DNA of 64,000 nt from Propionispora hippei DSM 15287 (GCF_900141835.1 NZ_FQZD01000017.1:1-64000), one strand, 5' to 3'; counted from the first letter of the stretch, positions 16,189-24,831 are shown. Translations and numbers: made by a program. The notes: generated by a model from the sequence alone, not told the origin.

Positions 16189-16211
16189 ATTAAATAAGAG
16201 TGGAGGGGCAT

Positions 16212-19181
16212 ATGAAAGAATCACTTGATCAGCTGCTTGCAACGGAAGATAAGAAAAAACCGTATACTGACGAACAGCTTGCGCAATTGCTGGGGATGAA
16301 AAGAGAGCAGGTTACGGGCTTGCGGCGGCAATATGGTATTGCTGATTCACGTACGCGGCGAAAACCTGTTCTGATGGCCGCATTAAAGAACATATTGCAA
16401 AAAAGTCCGCAGATCTCCGAACGGGATCTGACACAGCATTTGCGAAGCGGCGGCTTTGACATTTCGCGGTTTGCGATTCGCGAATACCGTAAAGAATGCG
16501 AACAGGTACCGCAGAAAAAAACGCAGCCGGCCCAATTGGTGCGAGAGGAAGCAGTGCTGGCAGGCGCGAAGCAGCCGGAGGGAACAAACATAACCAGTGA
16601 TGTGTTTGCCCATTTTATCGGTTGGCAGGGTAGTTTGAAAACCATTATTGAACAGGCCAAAGCTGCCATTTTCTATCCGCCCAAAGGTCTTCATACCTTG
16701 ATTTTGGGAGAACCGGGAGTCGGAAAAAGCGATTTGGCCGAAGCCATGTATCAATACGCCAAAAGTGTACAGCGGATTTCGCGGCAGGCGCCGTTTGTTT
16801 TCTTTAACTGCGCTGACTATGTTAATAACCCGCAATTGCTGATGGCTCAGCTATTCGGTTATATCCGCGGTGCTTTTACCGGTGCGGCAGCCGATAAGGA
16901 AGGACTGGTTGAAAAGGCGAATGGCGGGATTTTATTCTTAGATGAAGTTCATCGTTTACCGCCGGAGGGACAGGAACTTTTATTTTATCTAATGGATAAA
17001 AATTGTTTTCGCCGCTTAGGCGAGACCGAATTGGTCCGACACGCGTCGGTTATGATCATCGCGGCAACTACGGAAAACCCGGACTCTTCGCTGCTCATCA
17101 CCTTTCGCCGCCGCATTCCCATGTTGATTGAAATTCCTTCTTTGGCAGTCCGTCCATTTAATGAACGCTTTGAGCTGATATCGGCCTTTTTCGCCCTGGA
17201 AGCCATGCGGACAAAAAACTCAATCGAGATTGATGCGGAAACCCTACGGGCCTTACTGCTGTTCGAGTGTCCGGGCAATATTGGACAATTATTAAGCGTC
17301 ATTCAGGTGTCCTGCGCGCGAGCTTTTTTGAACCATGTAATCAATCAGAAGAACATAATCCGTATTACCGCTGAGGATTTGCCGGCCTATGCGCGTAAAG
17401 GCCTGTTAAAGATTCAAAATCGTCAGGATATTGAACAGCTAATCAAGGGAAAGCTTATTGTCCATCCCGACCATACCGTTCAGGAAGCGAAGGAGACGGA
17501 AAATATATATTCCCTCTCGTCGTCCATTTATCAGTATATTGAAGAGCGCTATCAGGATTTGCAAAACAAAAATATGAGCGACGAAACCATCAATTGCATC
17601 ATTGGTGATGAACTGGAGGTTCGTTTTAAAACAATCATCAAACATATTGAAACCAATGTCCGGCCGGTTTTAAAAACTGATCTGGTGAAAATTGTCGGGC
17701 AACAAGTGTTTGATGTGTGTGAAAAAATCCAGAAGCTGCTATCCCCTGAATTGCAGCTCGCCGGGGACAAACTGTTCTATTGTCTGGCGATTCATTTGAA
17801 AACGACGCTGGATCGTTTGGAAGAAGGGCGGATGGTCGTCAATCCCCATTTGCAGACGATAAAGAAAGAGCACCGCCATGAATATGAAACGGCGCAAAAA
17901 ATGGTTTCGATCATGGAGAAGGAATTGCAATTGCGGTTTCCCGAGGATGAAATCGGGTTTGTGGCTATGTATCTGGTGACCTTTGCCAACCAGACGGAAC
18001 GACTGGAAGAAGGCCGAGTAGGTATTGTGATTATTTCTCATGGCCATGTTGCCGAAGGAATGGCTGACGTTGCCAACCGGCTGTTAGGTGTTGTGCATGC
18101 CAAGAGTGTGGAAATGTCATTGGATGAAAGCCCGGAAAACGCACTGGAACGGGTTTTGGATATGGCAAAGTCGGCAGACGAGGGAAAAGGGGTCCTGCTC
18201 TTAGTTGATATGGGATCGCTTGTTACCTTTGGGGAATTGGTTACTCAAAAGACAGGCATTAAGACAAGGGTAATCTCGCGGGTGGATACCGTACTGGCCA
18301 TTGAAGCGGTGCGCAAGGCCGCGCTACAGCAAATGACACTGGATGAACTGGCCGGCTCATTGGAGGAAAACCCCCGTTATGTTTCCCGGCTGGGGCTTAA
18401 AAAGGATAAATCGCAAACTAAGCCTAAAGTGCTGATAACTGTTTGCATTACCGGTGAGGGGGCGGCCTTGAAAGTTAAGGAATTGATTGAATCATTGCTG
18501 CCGGAGCTGCCTGAACAAATTGAAATTATGTCGTTTGGCGCTATTCAGGGGAATTTGCACCAGGTTATTCAGGATGTACAACGAACGAAAGCGGTGCTTG
18601 CCGTTATCGGAACGGTGGACCCGGCCTTACCGCAGGTGGCTTTTATTTCTATTGAGGAACTTGTCAAAGGTGATGGCATTCAAAGAATCAGAGCGCTGCT
18701 GGAGGGTGGATGTTTTGTTGCGGCTAATTCCGGAGGAGCCCATGAATATACCCTGCAAGAATTGCTGGTGCCTGAGCTTGTGCTGGTGCATCCTGCTGTA
18801 CAGGGGAAAGAAGCGGTGTTGCAAAGCTTAAGCGATTTATTGATCGGGCAGCAACATGTGCATGAAAATTTTTTGGAAGGCGTTTATCAAAGAGAGATTT
18901 TGCGTCCTACCTATATGGGGAATGGGGCGGCGATGCCTCACACAGACCCTTCTTTTGTAAAAAAACCGGGGCTTGCTATTGCTAAACTTGCAACCCCGAT
19001 TGATTGGAACGGCAAACCGGTTCAGCTTGTTTATATGCTGGCCTTAACCGAGGAGTGTCAGACGATGATTAAAGAGTTATACAGTCTTATTTGTTCTCAG
19101 GATTTTTTATCGGCGGTTCAGCAGGTAAAAACACCCGAGCAATTTATAGCAGCAGTGCACAACTATGGGGAGAAGGGATGA
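16212..19181 (+). CDS. levR: LevR-type sigma-54 activator with PRD and PTS domains
   Basis: A 989-residue PTS-controlled enhancer-binding protein. Order: N-terminal DNA-binding region (1-110); AAA+ domain with Walker A GEPGVGKS (about 166), GAFTGA sigma-54 contact loop (about 220) and Walker B GGILFLDE (about 238); a PRD (about 430-595) with AIHLKTTLDRLEEG; an EIIA-mannose-like domain (about 605-730) with ISHGHVAEGMADV; an EIIB-like domain (about 738-830) beginning VLITVCITGEG; and a C-terminal type-2 EIIA domain (about 845-985) with phospho-acceptor AMPHTDP. In classical LevR the last domain is a second PRD. ATG 16212 follows GGAGGGG. It is the first gene of the PTS operon and overlaps the next by 4 bases. 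Confidence 0.85.
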   Translation: MKESLDQLLATEDKKKPYTDEQLAQLLGMKREQVTGLRRQYGIADSRTRRKPVLMAALKNILQKSPQISERDLTQHLRSGGFDISRFAIREYRKECEQVPQKKTQPAQLVREEAVLAGAKQPEGTNITSDVFAHFIGWQGSLKTIIEQAKAAIFYPPKGLHTLILGEPGVGKSDLAEAMYQYAKSVQRISRQAPFVFFNCADYVNNPQLLMAQLFGYIRGAFTGAAADKEGLVEKANGGILFLDEVHRLPPEGQELLFYLMDKNCFRRLGETELVRHASVMIIAATTENPDSSLLITFRRRIPMLIEIPSLAVRPFNERFELISAFFALEAMRTKNSIEIDAETLRALLLFECPGNIGQLLSVIQVSCARAFLNHVINQKNIIRITAEDLPAYARKGLLKIQNRQDIEQLIKGKLIVHPDHTVQEAKETENIYSLSSSIYQYIEERYQDLQNKNMSDETINCIIGDELEVRFKTIIKHIETNVRPVLKTDLVKIVGQQVFDVCEKIQKLLSPELQLAGDKLFYCLAIHLKTTLDRLEEGRMVVNPHLQTIKKEHRHEYETAQKMVSIMEKELQLRFPEDEIGFVAMYLVTFANQTERLEEGRVGIVIISHGHVAEGMADVANRLLGVVHAKSVEMSLDESPENALERVLDMAKSADEGKGVLLLVDMGSLVTFGELVTQKTGIKTRVISRVDTVLAIEAVRKAALQQMTLDELAGSLEENPRYVSRLGLKKDKSQTKPKVLITVCITGEGAALKVKELIESLLPELPEQIEIMSFGAIQGNLHQVIQDVQRTKAVLAVIGTVDPALPQVAFISIEELVKGDGIQRIRALLEGGCFVAANSGGAHEYTLQELLVPELVLVHPAVQGKEAVLQSLSDLLIGQQHVHENFLEGVYQREILRPTYMGNGAAMPHTDPSFVKKPGLAIAKLATPIDWNGKPVQLVYMLALTEECQTMIKELYSLICSQDFLSAVQQVKTPEQFIAAVHNYGEKG

Positions 19182-19666
19182 GTCCAATGAATGGAAAAGA
19201 AGCTTTTGCTTTGGTGCCGGAATTGGTTCTGGTAGGGATTGAAGCCAGTACCCGGTGTGAAGTATTGGCAACAATGAGCAGCAATTTATTCCGTCAGGGA
19301 TATGTGCAAGAATCGTATATCCAGGCTATTCAAGAACGGGAAATCCACTATCCCACCGGCTTGCCGGCGGCTGAAATCGGAGTGGCCATTCCCCATACCG
19401 ATGCCGTTCATGTGAATAGGGCCGCTGTATCCATCGGTATTTTGAAAAAACCGGTATTGTTTCAGATGATGGGAAACCCGAATCAGATTGTCGAGGCGGA
19501 GATTATTTTCATGCTGGCGATCAAGGAACCGCAAGAGCAGATCAATATGCTGCAAAAACTTTCCTCTCTCTTTCAAAACCACACTCTGCTGCGTAACTTA
19601 CGTAAGACCGTGAAGCGGGAACAGGCGGTATCGCTGCTTAACCAGGCATTGCAAATAGGAGCCTGA
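19178..19666 (+). CDS. PTS EIIA component, fructose/galactitol type
   Basis: A 162-residue soluble phosphocarrier of the PTS_EIIA_2 fold. EREIHYPTGLPAAEIGVAIPHTD contains the active-site histidine (IPHTD) that receives phosphate from HPr; EAEIIFMLAIKEPQEQINMLQKLSSLF is the family's second motif. It passes phosphate to the EIIB encoded next. The sequence is related to the C-terminal domain of the preceding regulator, which suggests that the two arose by duplication. Its ATG overlaps the levR stop codon (ATGA); a second ATG at 19187 is also possible. Confidence 0.85.
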   Translation: MSPMNGKEAFALVPELVLVGIEASTRCEVLATMSSNLFRQGYVQESYIQAIQEREIHYPTGLPAAEIGVAIPHTDAVHVNRAAVSIGILKKPVLFQMMGNPNQIVEAEIIFMLAIKEPQEQINMLQKLSSLFQNHTLLRNLRKTVKREQAVSLLNQALQIGA

Positions 19667-19697
19667 CGGACAAAATCCATATAAGGAGGTGAAATTC

Positions 19698-19976
19698 ATG
19701 AGTAAACGTGTTGCGATTGTTTGCGGTACAGGAATTGCTACGTCAACGATTGTTGCGGAAAAAGTCAAGAAGGGACTGCAAAAGCGGGGCGTTACCGCGG
19801 ATATTTTTCAGTGCAAAATCATTGAATTGGCCAGCCATGCGGCCAATATCGACTTGGTTGTGTCGACAACATTTGTGAATAATAAGCTTTCTGTTCCGGT
19901 CATCAGTGCCATCAATCTTATTACCGGTATCGGTGAGGAAGAAGTTTTGGATCAGATTGCGGAGCATCTGCGCTAA
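19698..19976 (+). CDS. PTS EIIB component, galactitol type
   Basis: A 92-residue protein with the Rossmann-like EIIB-Gat fold. The phosphocysteine loop is VAIVCGTGIATS near the N-terminus, where the Cys accepts phosphate from EIIA and hands it to the sugar bound by EIIC. Length and motif are those of GatB/SgcB. AAGGAGG at 19683-19689 sets ATG 19698 as the start. It lies between the EIIA and EIIC genes. Confidence 0.88.
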   Translation: MSKRVAIVCGTGIATSTIVAEKVKKGLQKRGVTADIFQCKIIELASHAANIDLVVSTTFVNNKLSVPVISAINLITGIGEEEVLDQIAEHLR

Positions 19977-20059
19977 AGATACCCCGGGATAGTAAGCGTT
20001 GCGGCAATTCTCCGGGTGGTTATCGTTAATGGTTTTATAATATTTTGGAGGTGTAATGA

Positions 20060-21307
20060 ATGGACGCAATTAAGTTTATTTTGGACCTCGGCGCTACCGT
20101 TATGTTACCCATTATTATCTTTTTATTGGGCTGGGGACTTGGGCAGAAGCCCGGTCAGGCTTTTCGTTCCGGGATTACCATTGGAGTGGGGTTTATCGGT
20201 ATTAATTTAGTTATTGGTTTGTTAGTCAATAGCATTGGTCCGGCCGCCCAAGGTATGGTCACCAAAATGGGCATCGAGCTTAATGTGATTGATGTAGGCT
20301 GGCCGGCGGCGGCAGGGATTGCCTTTGCCTCCAAAGTTGGTGCATTTATCATTCCTATTGGCCTGGCCGTTAACTTCATCATGCTGTTGACCCGGACGAC
20401 GAAAACCGTGAATGTCGACCTATGGAACTTCTGGCATTTCGCTTTCACCGGAGCCATGGTCAATGTATTGACCGGCAGTTTTTTAATGGGTTGTATTGCG
20501 GCAGCCATTAACGTAGTTATTGTATTAAAGCTGGGCGACTGGACGGCGCCGATGATCCAGAAATTCTACGGTATCCCAGGCATTTCGCTGCCTCATGGGT
20601 TTTCAGCAGCCTATGTGCCGATTGCTATTCCCTTAAATGCACTTTTCGATAAAATACCTGGGTTAAATAAGATTGATCTGGATACCGATGTAATCCAGGA
20701 AAAGTTTGGCGTGATTGGCGAGCCGGTCATTCTGGGGTTGGTGCTGGGTGCCGCTCTGGGCGGCTTTGCCGGCTTCGGTATAAAAGAAATTCTGCAGTTA
20801 GCCATGGCAATGGCCGGAGTCATGTTCTTAATGCCACGAATGGTTAAGGTGTTAATGGAAGGCTTGATGCCTGTTTCCGAAGCGGCCAGAATATTCTTCC
20901 AGAAACGCTTCTCCGGGCGGGAATTTTATATCGGACTGGATTCGGCTATTGCCGTAGGCCACCCGGCTGCGATTACCACCGCTATTATATTGGTGCCTAT
21001 CTGCATCCTTCTGGCTATTATTATTCCGGGCAACCGGGTGCTGCCATTTGGTGATTTGGCAACCATTCCGTTTATGGTGGCCATGGTCGCTCCCGTCTGC
21101 CGCGGTAATGTGTTCCGGTCAGTTATTATTGGTGCTATCGTAATTGCCGTAGGACTATTGATTGCCACCAACATTAGCGCACTGCATACCACGGCCGCTA
21201 TTGACGCCGCCTTTAAATTCCCGGCCAACGCCACTTCCATTTCTTCCTTGTGCGACGGAGCCAATCCGCTGACCTGGATTTTGGTAAAATTATTTTCTTT
21301 CCTGTAG
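20060..21307 (+). CDS. PTS EIIC permease, galactitol type
   Basis: A 415-residue membrane permease with about ten hydrophobic segments, related to GatC and SgcC. LGATVMLPIIIFLLGWGLGQ at the N-terminus, VGWPAAAGIAFASKVGAFIIP, and DSAIAVGHPAAITTAIILVP are characteristic of the EIIC-Gat family. It translocates and phosphorylates a polyol or pentose/hexose whose identity cannot be read from sequence. GGAGG lies upstream of the ATG. It closes the operon; no polyol-phosphate dehydrogenase accompanies it, so the sugar phosphate must be processed by genes elsewhere, possibly the aldolase and epimerase operons at 2.6 and 12.8 kb. Confidence 0.85.
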   Translation: MDAIKFILDLGATVMLPIIIFLLGWGLGQKPGQAFRSGITIGVGFIGINLVIGLLVNSIGPAAQGMVTKMGIELNVIDVGWPAAAGIAFASKVGAFIIPIGLAVNFIMLLTRTTKTVNVDLWNFWHFAFTGAMVNVLTGSFLMGCIAAAINVVIVLKLGDWTAPMIQKFYGIPGISLPHGFSAAYVPIAIPLNALFDKIPGLNKIDLDTDVIQEKFGVIGEPVILGLVLGAALGGFAGFGIKEILQLAMAMAGVMFLMPRMVKVLMEGLMPVSEAARIFFQKRFSGREFYIGLDSAIAVGHPAAITTAIILVPICILLAIIIPGNRVLPFGDLATIPFMVAMVAPVCRGNVFRSVIIGAIVIAVGLLIATNISALHTTAAIDAAFKFPANATSISSLCDGANPLTWILVKLFSFL

Positions 21308-21351
21308 CCTTTGTCAAATTTTGCGGGTAGTAAGCTAGGAATAACGAAACC

Positions 21352-21385
21352 GGCACCATCTTATAGTTAAGGTGGTGCCAGTTTA
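21352..21385 (+). terminator. Terminator of the PTS operon
   Basis: GGCACCATCTT / AAGGTGGTGCC perfect 11-bp stem, then a short T-rich tail. Confidence 0.65.
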
Positions 21386-21808
21386 TCTATTGGAATAGAA
21401 GATGCAGCGTAAGTTGTTTCTGAGGTATTGAACATTAAAAAAGAGTCCCATAAAAATGATAGGAGGAAAAGAAAGAAGACCTTTTCAGGGCCTCTTTATG
21501 CTTGTATGCCTGTCCGCACTGTATGAAAGCTAGAGTATTCCGGCTGGCGATGCTGATTTCATGCCGCCCGGGTATTTAATAGACGCCGATACTGCAGGTA
21601 TTGTAGGTTCTCTTGCCTTTAGCTTAAGAAAAGCATAACTTTTGTCATTTTAATACTTTTCTCGCAAGGCTTTTGTCGAGAGTTGCTGGATAAAAATTCC
21701 CATTAGATAATGCAGCGGATACGAAAAGTATGATACTATAGAAGTGGATATTTCCCGAGAAATAATCTGCAGAAACGCAAAAAAATACTCAGATAGGTAG
21801 GTAGACTG
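21386..21808. other. Noncoding stretch before the phosphohexomutase gene
   Basis: No gene is seen. A weak hairpin lies near 21474-21503 and a possible promoter (TTGCTG, 17 bp, GATAAT) near 21682-21710. A short segment near 21580 (TAGACGCCGATACTGCA) only faintly resembles the repeat element found elsewhere in the window. Confidence 0.35.
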
Positions 21809-23320
21809 ATGGACGAAATGTGGAAAAAGCTTCAAAACGGGACAGATATACGGGGGATTGCCATTTCGGCTGAAGGCAAAGCGGTAAATCTTACGGAGGA
21901 TAAGGTCAGGGCTATTGCCTACGGCTTTATTACCTGGTTGTCGGCTAAGACGAAAAAGAATACTGGCGATTGTAAAGTGGCGATTGGTATGGATTCGCGC
22001 TTGTCAGGGCCGGCTTTAAAAGCTGCACTGATTGAAGGGCTTACCGGGGAAGGTTGCCAGGTGTATGACTGCCAATTAGGGACGACGCCGGGAATGTTTA
22101 TGACTACCGTATTGGATGAATATAGCTGTGACGGAGCCATCATGGTTACTGCCAGCCATTTGCCTTTTTACTATAACGGACTGAAGCTATTTACCAAAGC
22201 GGGAGGCTGTGAAAAGGAAGATATTCAGGCTCTGCTGGAGCTTGCCGCCCAGGGGAGCACAGGGACCGGAAGCGGTAAGGGCACGGTGCAGGCGGCCAAC
22301 CTGATTGATTCTTATGCGAAGGTATTGGTCGATACGATCCGTCAGGGCGTTAATTCCAAAGTCAATTACGAAAGACCGTTACAAGGCTGCAAAATTGTTG
22401 TAGATGCCGGAAACGGGGCCGGCGGTTTCTTTGCCGGCAAAGTATTGCAGCCCTTAGGGGCTGATACGACAGGCAGTCAGTTTTTGGAGCCTGACGGTCA
22501 TTTCCCCAATCATGCGCCTAATCCGGAGAATCCGGCGGCCATGGAAGCCATTAAAACGGCTGTATTAAGGAATAAGGCCGATTTGGGCATCATTTTTGAC
22601 ACCGATGTGGACCGGGCGGCCGTAGTCAGCTCCGACGGCGCCGAAATCAACCGTAACGCCTTGATTGCCTTACTGGCCGCTATCGTGCTGAAAGAACATC
22701 CTCAATCCTATATTGTAACAGACTCAATAACCTCCACCGGGCTGGGAGAGTTTATTGGGCAACTAGGCGGAGTGCATCACCGTTTTAAACGGGGCTACAA
22801 GAATGTGATCAATGAGGCGAAGCGCTTAAATCAGGAAGGCAAAGAAAGTCATCTAGCCATTGAAACTTCCGGCCATGCCGCTTTAAAAGAAAATTATTTC
22901 CTCGATGACGGAGCCTATCTTATCGCTAAAATACTGATTACCATGGCAACTTTGCGCGAGCAGGGGCTGGAAATCCAGAGCTTGATTAAGGATCTGAAAG
23001 TTCCCAGCGAAAGTGTTGATTTCCGGCTTGGTATTACGGTAGACGCTTTTAAAGAATATGGTACGGAGGTTATTCAGACTATTGAGGAGTATGCGAAAAC
23101 GATGGAGGGCTGGAGTCTGGTGCCCAATAATTATGAAGGAGTCAGGATCGCCGACAGCACCCCAGCCGGACAGGGCTGGTTCTTATTGCGGCTGTCGTTG
23201 CATGAGCCGGTATTGGCATTGAATATTGAGTCGGATGTACCTGGCGGGGTAGCCGTCATGCTAAATAAGCTTACCCCTTTCTTTAAAAAGTTTGAAAAAC
23301 TGGTTTATTCGTTTCACTAA
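21809..23320 (+). CDS. Phosphomannomutase/phosphoglucomutase family protein
   Basis: A 503-residue alpha-D-phosphohexomutase. NGTDIRGIA near the N-terminus, VTASHLPFYYNGLK (about residues 112-125) with the phosphoserine that carries the transferred phosphate, the metal loop DTDVDRAAV (about 265), and KRGYKNVINEA and ETSGHAALKENY (sugar-binding loop) are in the correct order. It moves phosphate between C1 and C6 of glucose or mannose. The active serine sits in a TASH motif as expected. It stands alone after a terminator, so it is probably not part of the PTS operon. Confidence 0.88.
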   Translation: MDEMWKKLQNGTDIRGIAISAEGKAVNLTEDKVRAIAYGFITWLSAKTKKNTGDCKVAIGMDSRLSGPALKAALIEGLTGEGCQVYDCQLGTTPGMFMTTVLDEYSCDGAIMVTASHLPFYYNGLKLFTKAGGCEKEDIQALLELAAQGSTGTGSGKGTVQAANLIDSYAKVLVDTIRQGVNSKVNYERPLQGCKIVVDAGNGAGGFFAGKVLQPLGADTTGSQFLEPDGHFPNHAPNPENPAAMEAIKTAVLRNKADLGIIFDTDVDRAAVVSSDGAEINRNALIALLAAIVLKEHPQSYIVTDSITSTGLGEFIGQLGGVHHRFKRGYKNVINEAKRLNQEGKESHLAIETSGHAALKENYFLDDGAYLIAKILITMATLREQGLEIQSLIKDLKVPSESVDFRLGITVDAFKEYGTEVIQTIEEYAKTMEGWSLVPNNYEGVRIADSTPAGQGWFLLRLSLHEPVLALNIESDVPGGVAVMLNKLTPFFKKFEKLVYSFH

Positions 23321-23373
23321 TAACAGGTAAAGGCGAGGCCGTCAGACATCCCCAAGCCTGTTTTGGGATGAAA

Positions 23374-23411
23374 GGACCCTCTCGGCAGAACCTGCTGGGA
23401 GGGCCCTTTTT
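23374..23411 (+). terminator. Terminator of the phosphohexomutase gene
   Basis: A GGACCCTCTCGGCAG / CTGCTGGGAGGGCCC stem with a 3-base loop, then TTTTT. Confidence 0.85.
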
Positions 23412-23424
23412 GACAGGTTATGAC

Positions 23425-23453
23425 TTGCATTTTTGCTGAAAATAAGGTAAAAT
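23425..23453 (+). promoter_or_regulatory. Promoter of the DapB-like gene
   Basis: TTGCAT (23425-23430), 17-bp spacer, TAAAAT (23448-23453). Confidence 0.6.
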
Positions 23454-23455
23454 AA

Positions 23456-23587
23456 ATCAACTAACAACTTTTTTTTTGAATAAGGTTGTTAGTTGATGAA
23501 TCTAATTTTGATAATTATATAAAACCAGGGACAGTTGATTAGTCGTATTAGTTAAGATGGAGTCTTTAATAAAGGCTTCATTTTTTT
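23456..23587 (+). promoter_or_regulatory. Attenuator-like leader of the DapB-like gene
   Basis: The leader starts with a perfect 13-bp inverted repeat (ATCAACTAACAAC at 23456, GTTGTTAGTTGAT at 23485). It ends in an intrinsic terminator (ATGGAGTCTTT / AAAGGCTTCAT plus T7, 23557-23587) placed 33 bases before the ribosome site. The intervening CAGTTGATTAG repeats part of the first stem's right arm, so alternative pairing is possible. No known riboswitch consensus is recognised. Confidence 0.5.
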
Positions 23588-23635
23588 CATCTATCGTCAA
23601 CATGTAATGACTTTTTAAGAAAGGAAGTGTGGTGT

Positions 23636-24403
23636 ATGGAAAAGATTCGTATTGGGTTATTTGGCTTTGGAAAGACAGGCAAAATTATAGCTAATGAATT
23701 CTTGCGGAACGATTCATTTTTGCTTGAATGGGTTGTTCGTAAAGGTTATGAAAGTCATCATAAATATGCCAGTCGTTTGCTGGGCTATGAATTTGAGGCA
23801 GGCGATATATACTCCATGACGGATATTACAGACACTTTCTTTCTGGAAAGAAAGGTAGATGCTATTGTTGATTTCTCCAGTGCGGCCGGAGTTTATGAAT
23901 ATCGGACGGCAGCTGAACTTAAAATTCCTATTGTATCGGCTATCTCAAAATATGGCGAAGCGGAACTGAAGCAGTTGCGGGAATACGCTAAATCCACGGC
24001 AGTGCTGTATTCTCCTAATATTACACTGGGAATTAATGTACTGTTGGTGGCGGCTCAGGTATTGCAGAAGATTGCTCCTCATGCAGATATTGAAATTGTC
24101 GAGGAACACTTTGGTGAAAAAAAGGAAGTTTCCGGTACGGCGAAAAAAATAGCCGAAGCACTGAATTTAGACGCCGCGCGACATGTACATTCTATTCGGG
24201 TTGGCGGAATTGTCGGCAATCATCAGATTGTTTTTGGTATGCCTAATCAGACCATCCGTTTATCCCACGAGAGTGTATCACGGGCTGCCTTTGGTCAAGG
24301 GGCAATTTTTGCAGTAAAGCATATTATCAATCAGCCTATAGGGATGTATCATATGGAAAATATCATTGCAGATATGTTCCGTAATCATATTCCTGTTTAT
24401 TAA
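23636..24403 (+). CDS. 4-hydroxy-tetrahydrodipicolinate reductase-like protein (DapB family)
   Basis: A 255-residue NAD(P)-dependent reductase. IGLFGFGKTGKIIANEF is the Rossmann loop; VDAIVDFSSAAGV and the C-terminal QGAIFAVKHIINQPIGMYHMENII match DapB. The active-site segment is EEHFGEKKEVSGTAKKIAEAL: the usual E-x-HH-x-x-K-x-DAPSGTA motif is degenerate, losing one His and the DAP. DapB catalyses the reduction step of the diaminopimelate pathway. The altered motif suggests a divergent subfamily, so the substrate is uncertain. ATG 23636 follows AAGGAA. The upstream attenuator implies ligand- or tRNA-dependent control. Confidence 0.75.
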   Translation: MEKIRIGLFGFGKTGKIIANEFLRNDSFLLEWVVRKGYESHHKYASRLLGYEFEAGDIYSMTDITDTFFLERKVDAIVDFSSAAGVYEYRTAAELKIPIVSAISKYGEAELKQLREYAKSTAVLYSPNITLGINVLLVAAQVLQKIAPHADIEIVEEHFGEKKEVSGTAKKIAEALNLDAARHVHSIRVGGIVGNHQIVFGMPNQTIRLSHESVSRAAFGQGAIFAVKHIINQPIGMYHMENIIADMFRNHIPVY

Positions 24404-24453
24404 TCAGTGTAAAAAGCTTAGTTAAATAAAGCTCTTCCCCCAAACGCAAACTA

Positions 24454-24462
24454 TGGTATAAT
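24454..24462 (+). promoter_or_regulatory. Extended -10 promoter, plus strand
   Basis: TGGTATAAT with the TGn extension and no clear -35 box. It faces a mirror-image copy at 24546-24554. Confidence 0.5.
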
Positions 24463-24472
24463 GCCCTTAGAT

Positions 24473-24539
24473 AAAAAAGAAGGCCAACCGGTGGAAAACG
24501 ATTGACCTTTTCTCCACAAATTTGTGGAGGGATTGCAGC
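24473..24539 (-). ncRNA. Candidate small RNA with its own terminator
   Basis: On the minus strand an extended -10 (TGGTATAAT, 24554-24546) would start an RNA of about 67 bases. It carries an 18-base perfect palindrome (24512-24529, stem CTCCACAAA) and ends in an intrinsic terminator (AAGGTCAATCG / CGGTTGGCCTT, then C and TTTTTT; plus coordinates 24509-24473). A plus-strand promoter reads into the same hairpins, so the two RNAs would be antisense to each other. This is structure-based prediction only. Confidence 0.45.
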
Positions 24540-24545
24540 GATATC

Positions 24546-24554
24546 ATTATACCA
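24546..24554 (-). promoter_or_regulatory. Extended -10 promoter, minus strand
   Basis: TGGTATAAT on the minus strand, identical to the plus-strand copy about 90 bp away, pointing toward it. Confidence 0.5.
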
Positions 24555-24648
24555 ATTTGGTAAAGAAAAATGTATAAAAAATGTAAAAAAAAATGTAAAA
24601 AAGATGAAACAGCCTTCTGACTAGGACAAGCAGCAAAGGCAAGGGGGA

Positions 24649-24831
24649 ATGTTTGTGGAATTTTTAAAGAAGCTATGGAACATGCTTTGGATCACTGTGG
24701 CGGTATTTTTGCTGGTGGTTTTTCTAACGGCAGCCAGAATGGCCTTCTTTGACACGTATATTCAAAACGATTTAAAAAATAATGTGATATATAAAAGCAT
24801 AATCGACGAAAACAATAAAAACCACCAATAG
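24649..24831 (+). CDS. Small single-pass membrane protein
   Basis: A 60-residue protein: a short cationic start (FLKKLWNM), one transmembrane helix (about residues 12-30, LWITVAVFLLVVFLTAARMAF) and a polar C-terminal tail rich in Asn and Lys. AAGGGGGA precedes the ATG. No family is recognised. It lies just downstream of the convergent-promoter locus; whether it is related to that locus, for instance as a small hydrophobic toxin, is speculation. A strong terminator follows at 24944. Confidence 0.55.
   Translation: MFVEFLKKLWNMLWITVAVFLLVVFLTAARMAFFDTYIQNDLKNNVIYKSIIDENNKNHQ

Noticed and set aside
24461-24505. 14-codon frame MPLDKKEGQPVEND in the convergent-promoter locus
   Set aside because: Its ATG overlaps the -10 box, leaving no ribosome site; the sequence is better explained by the terminator hairpin.
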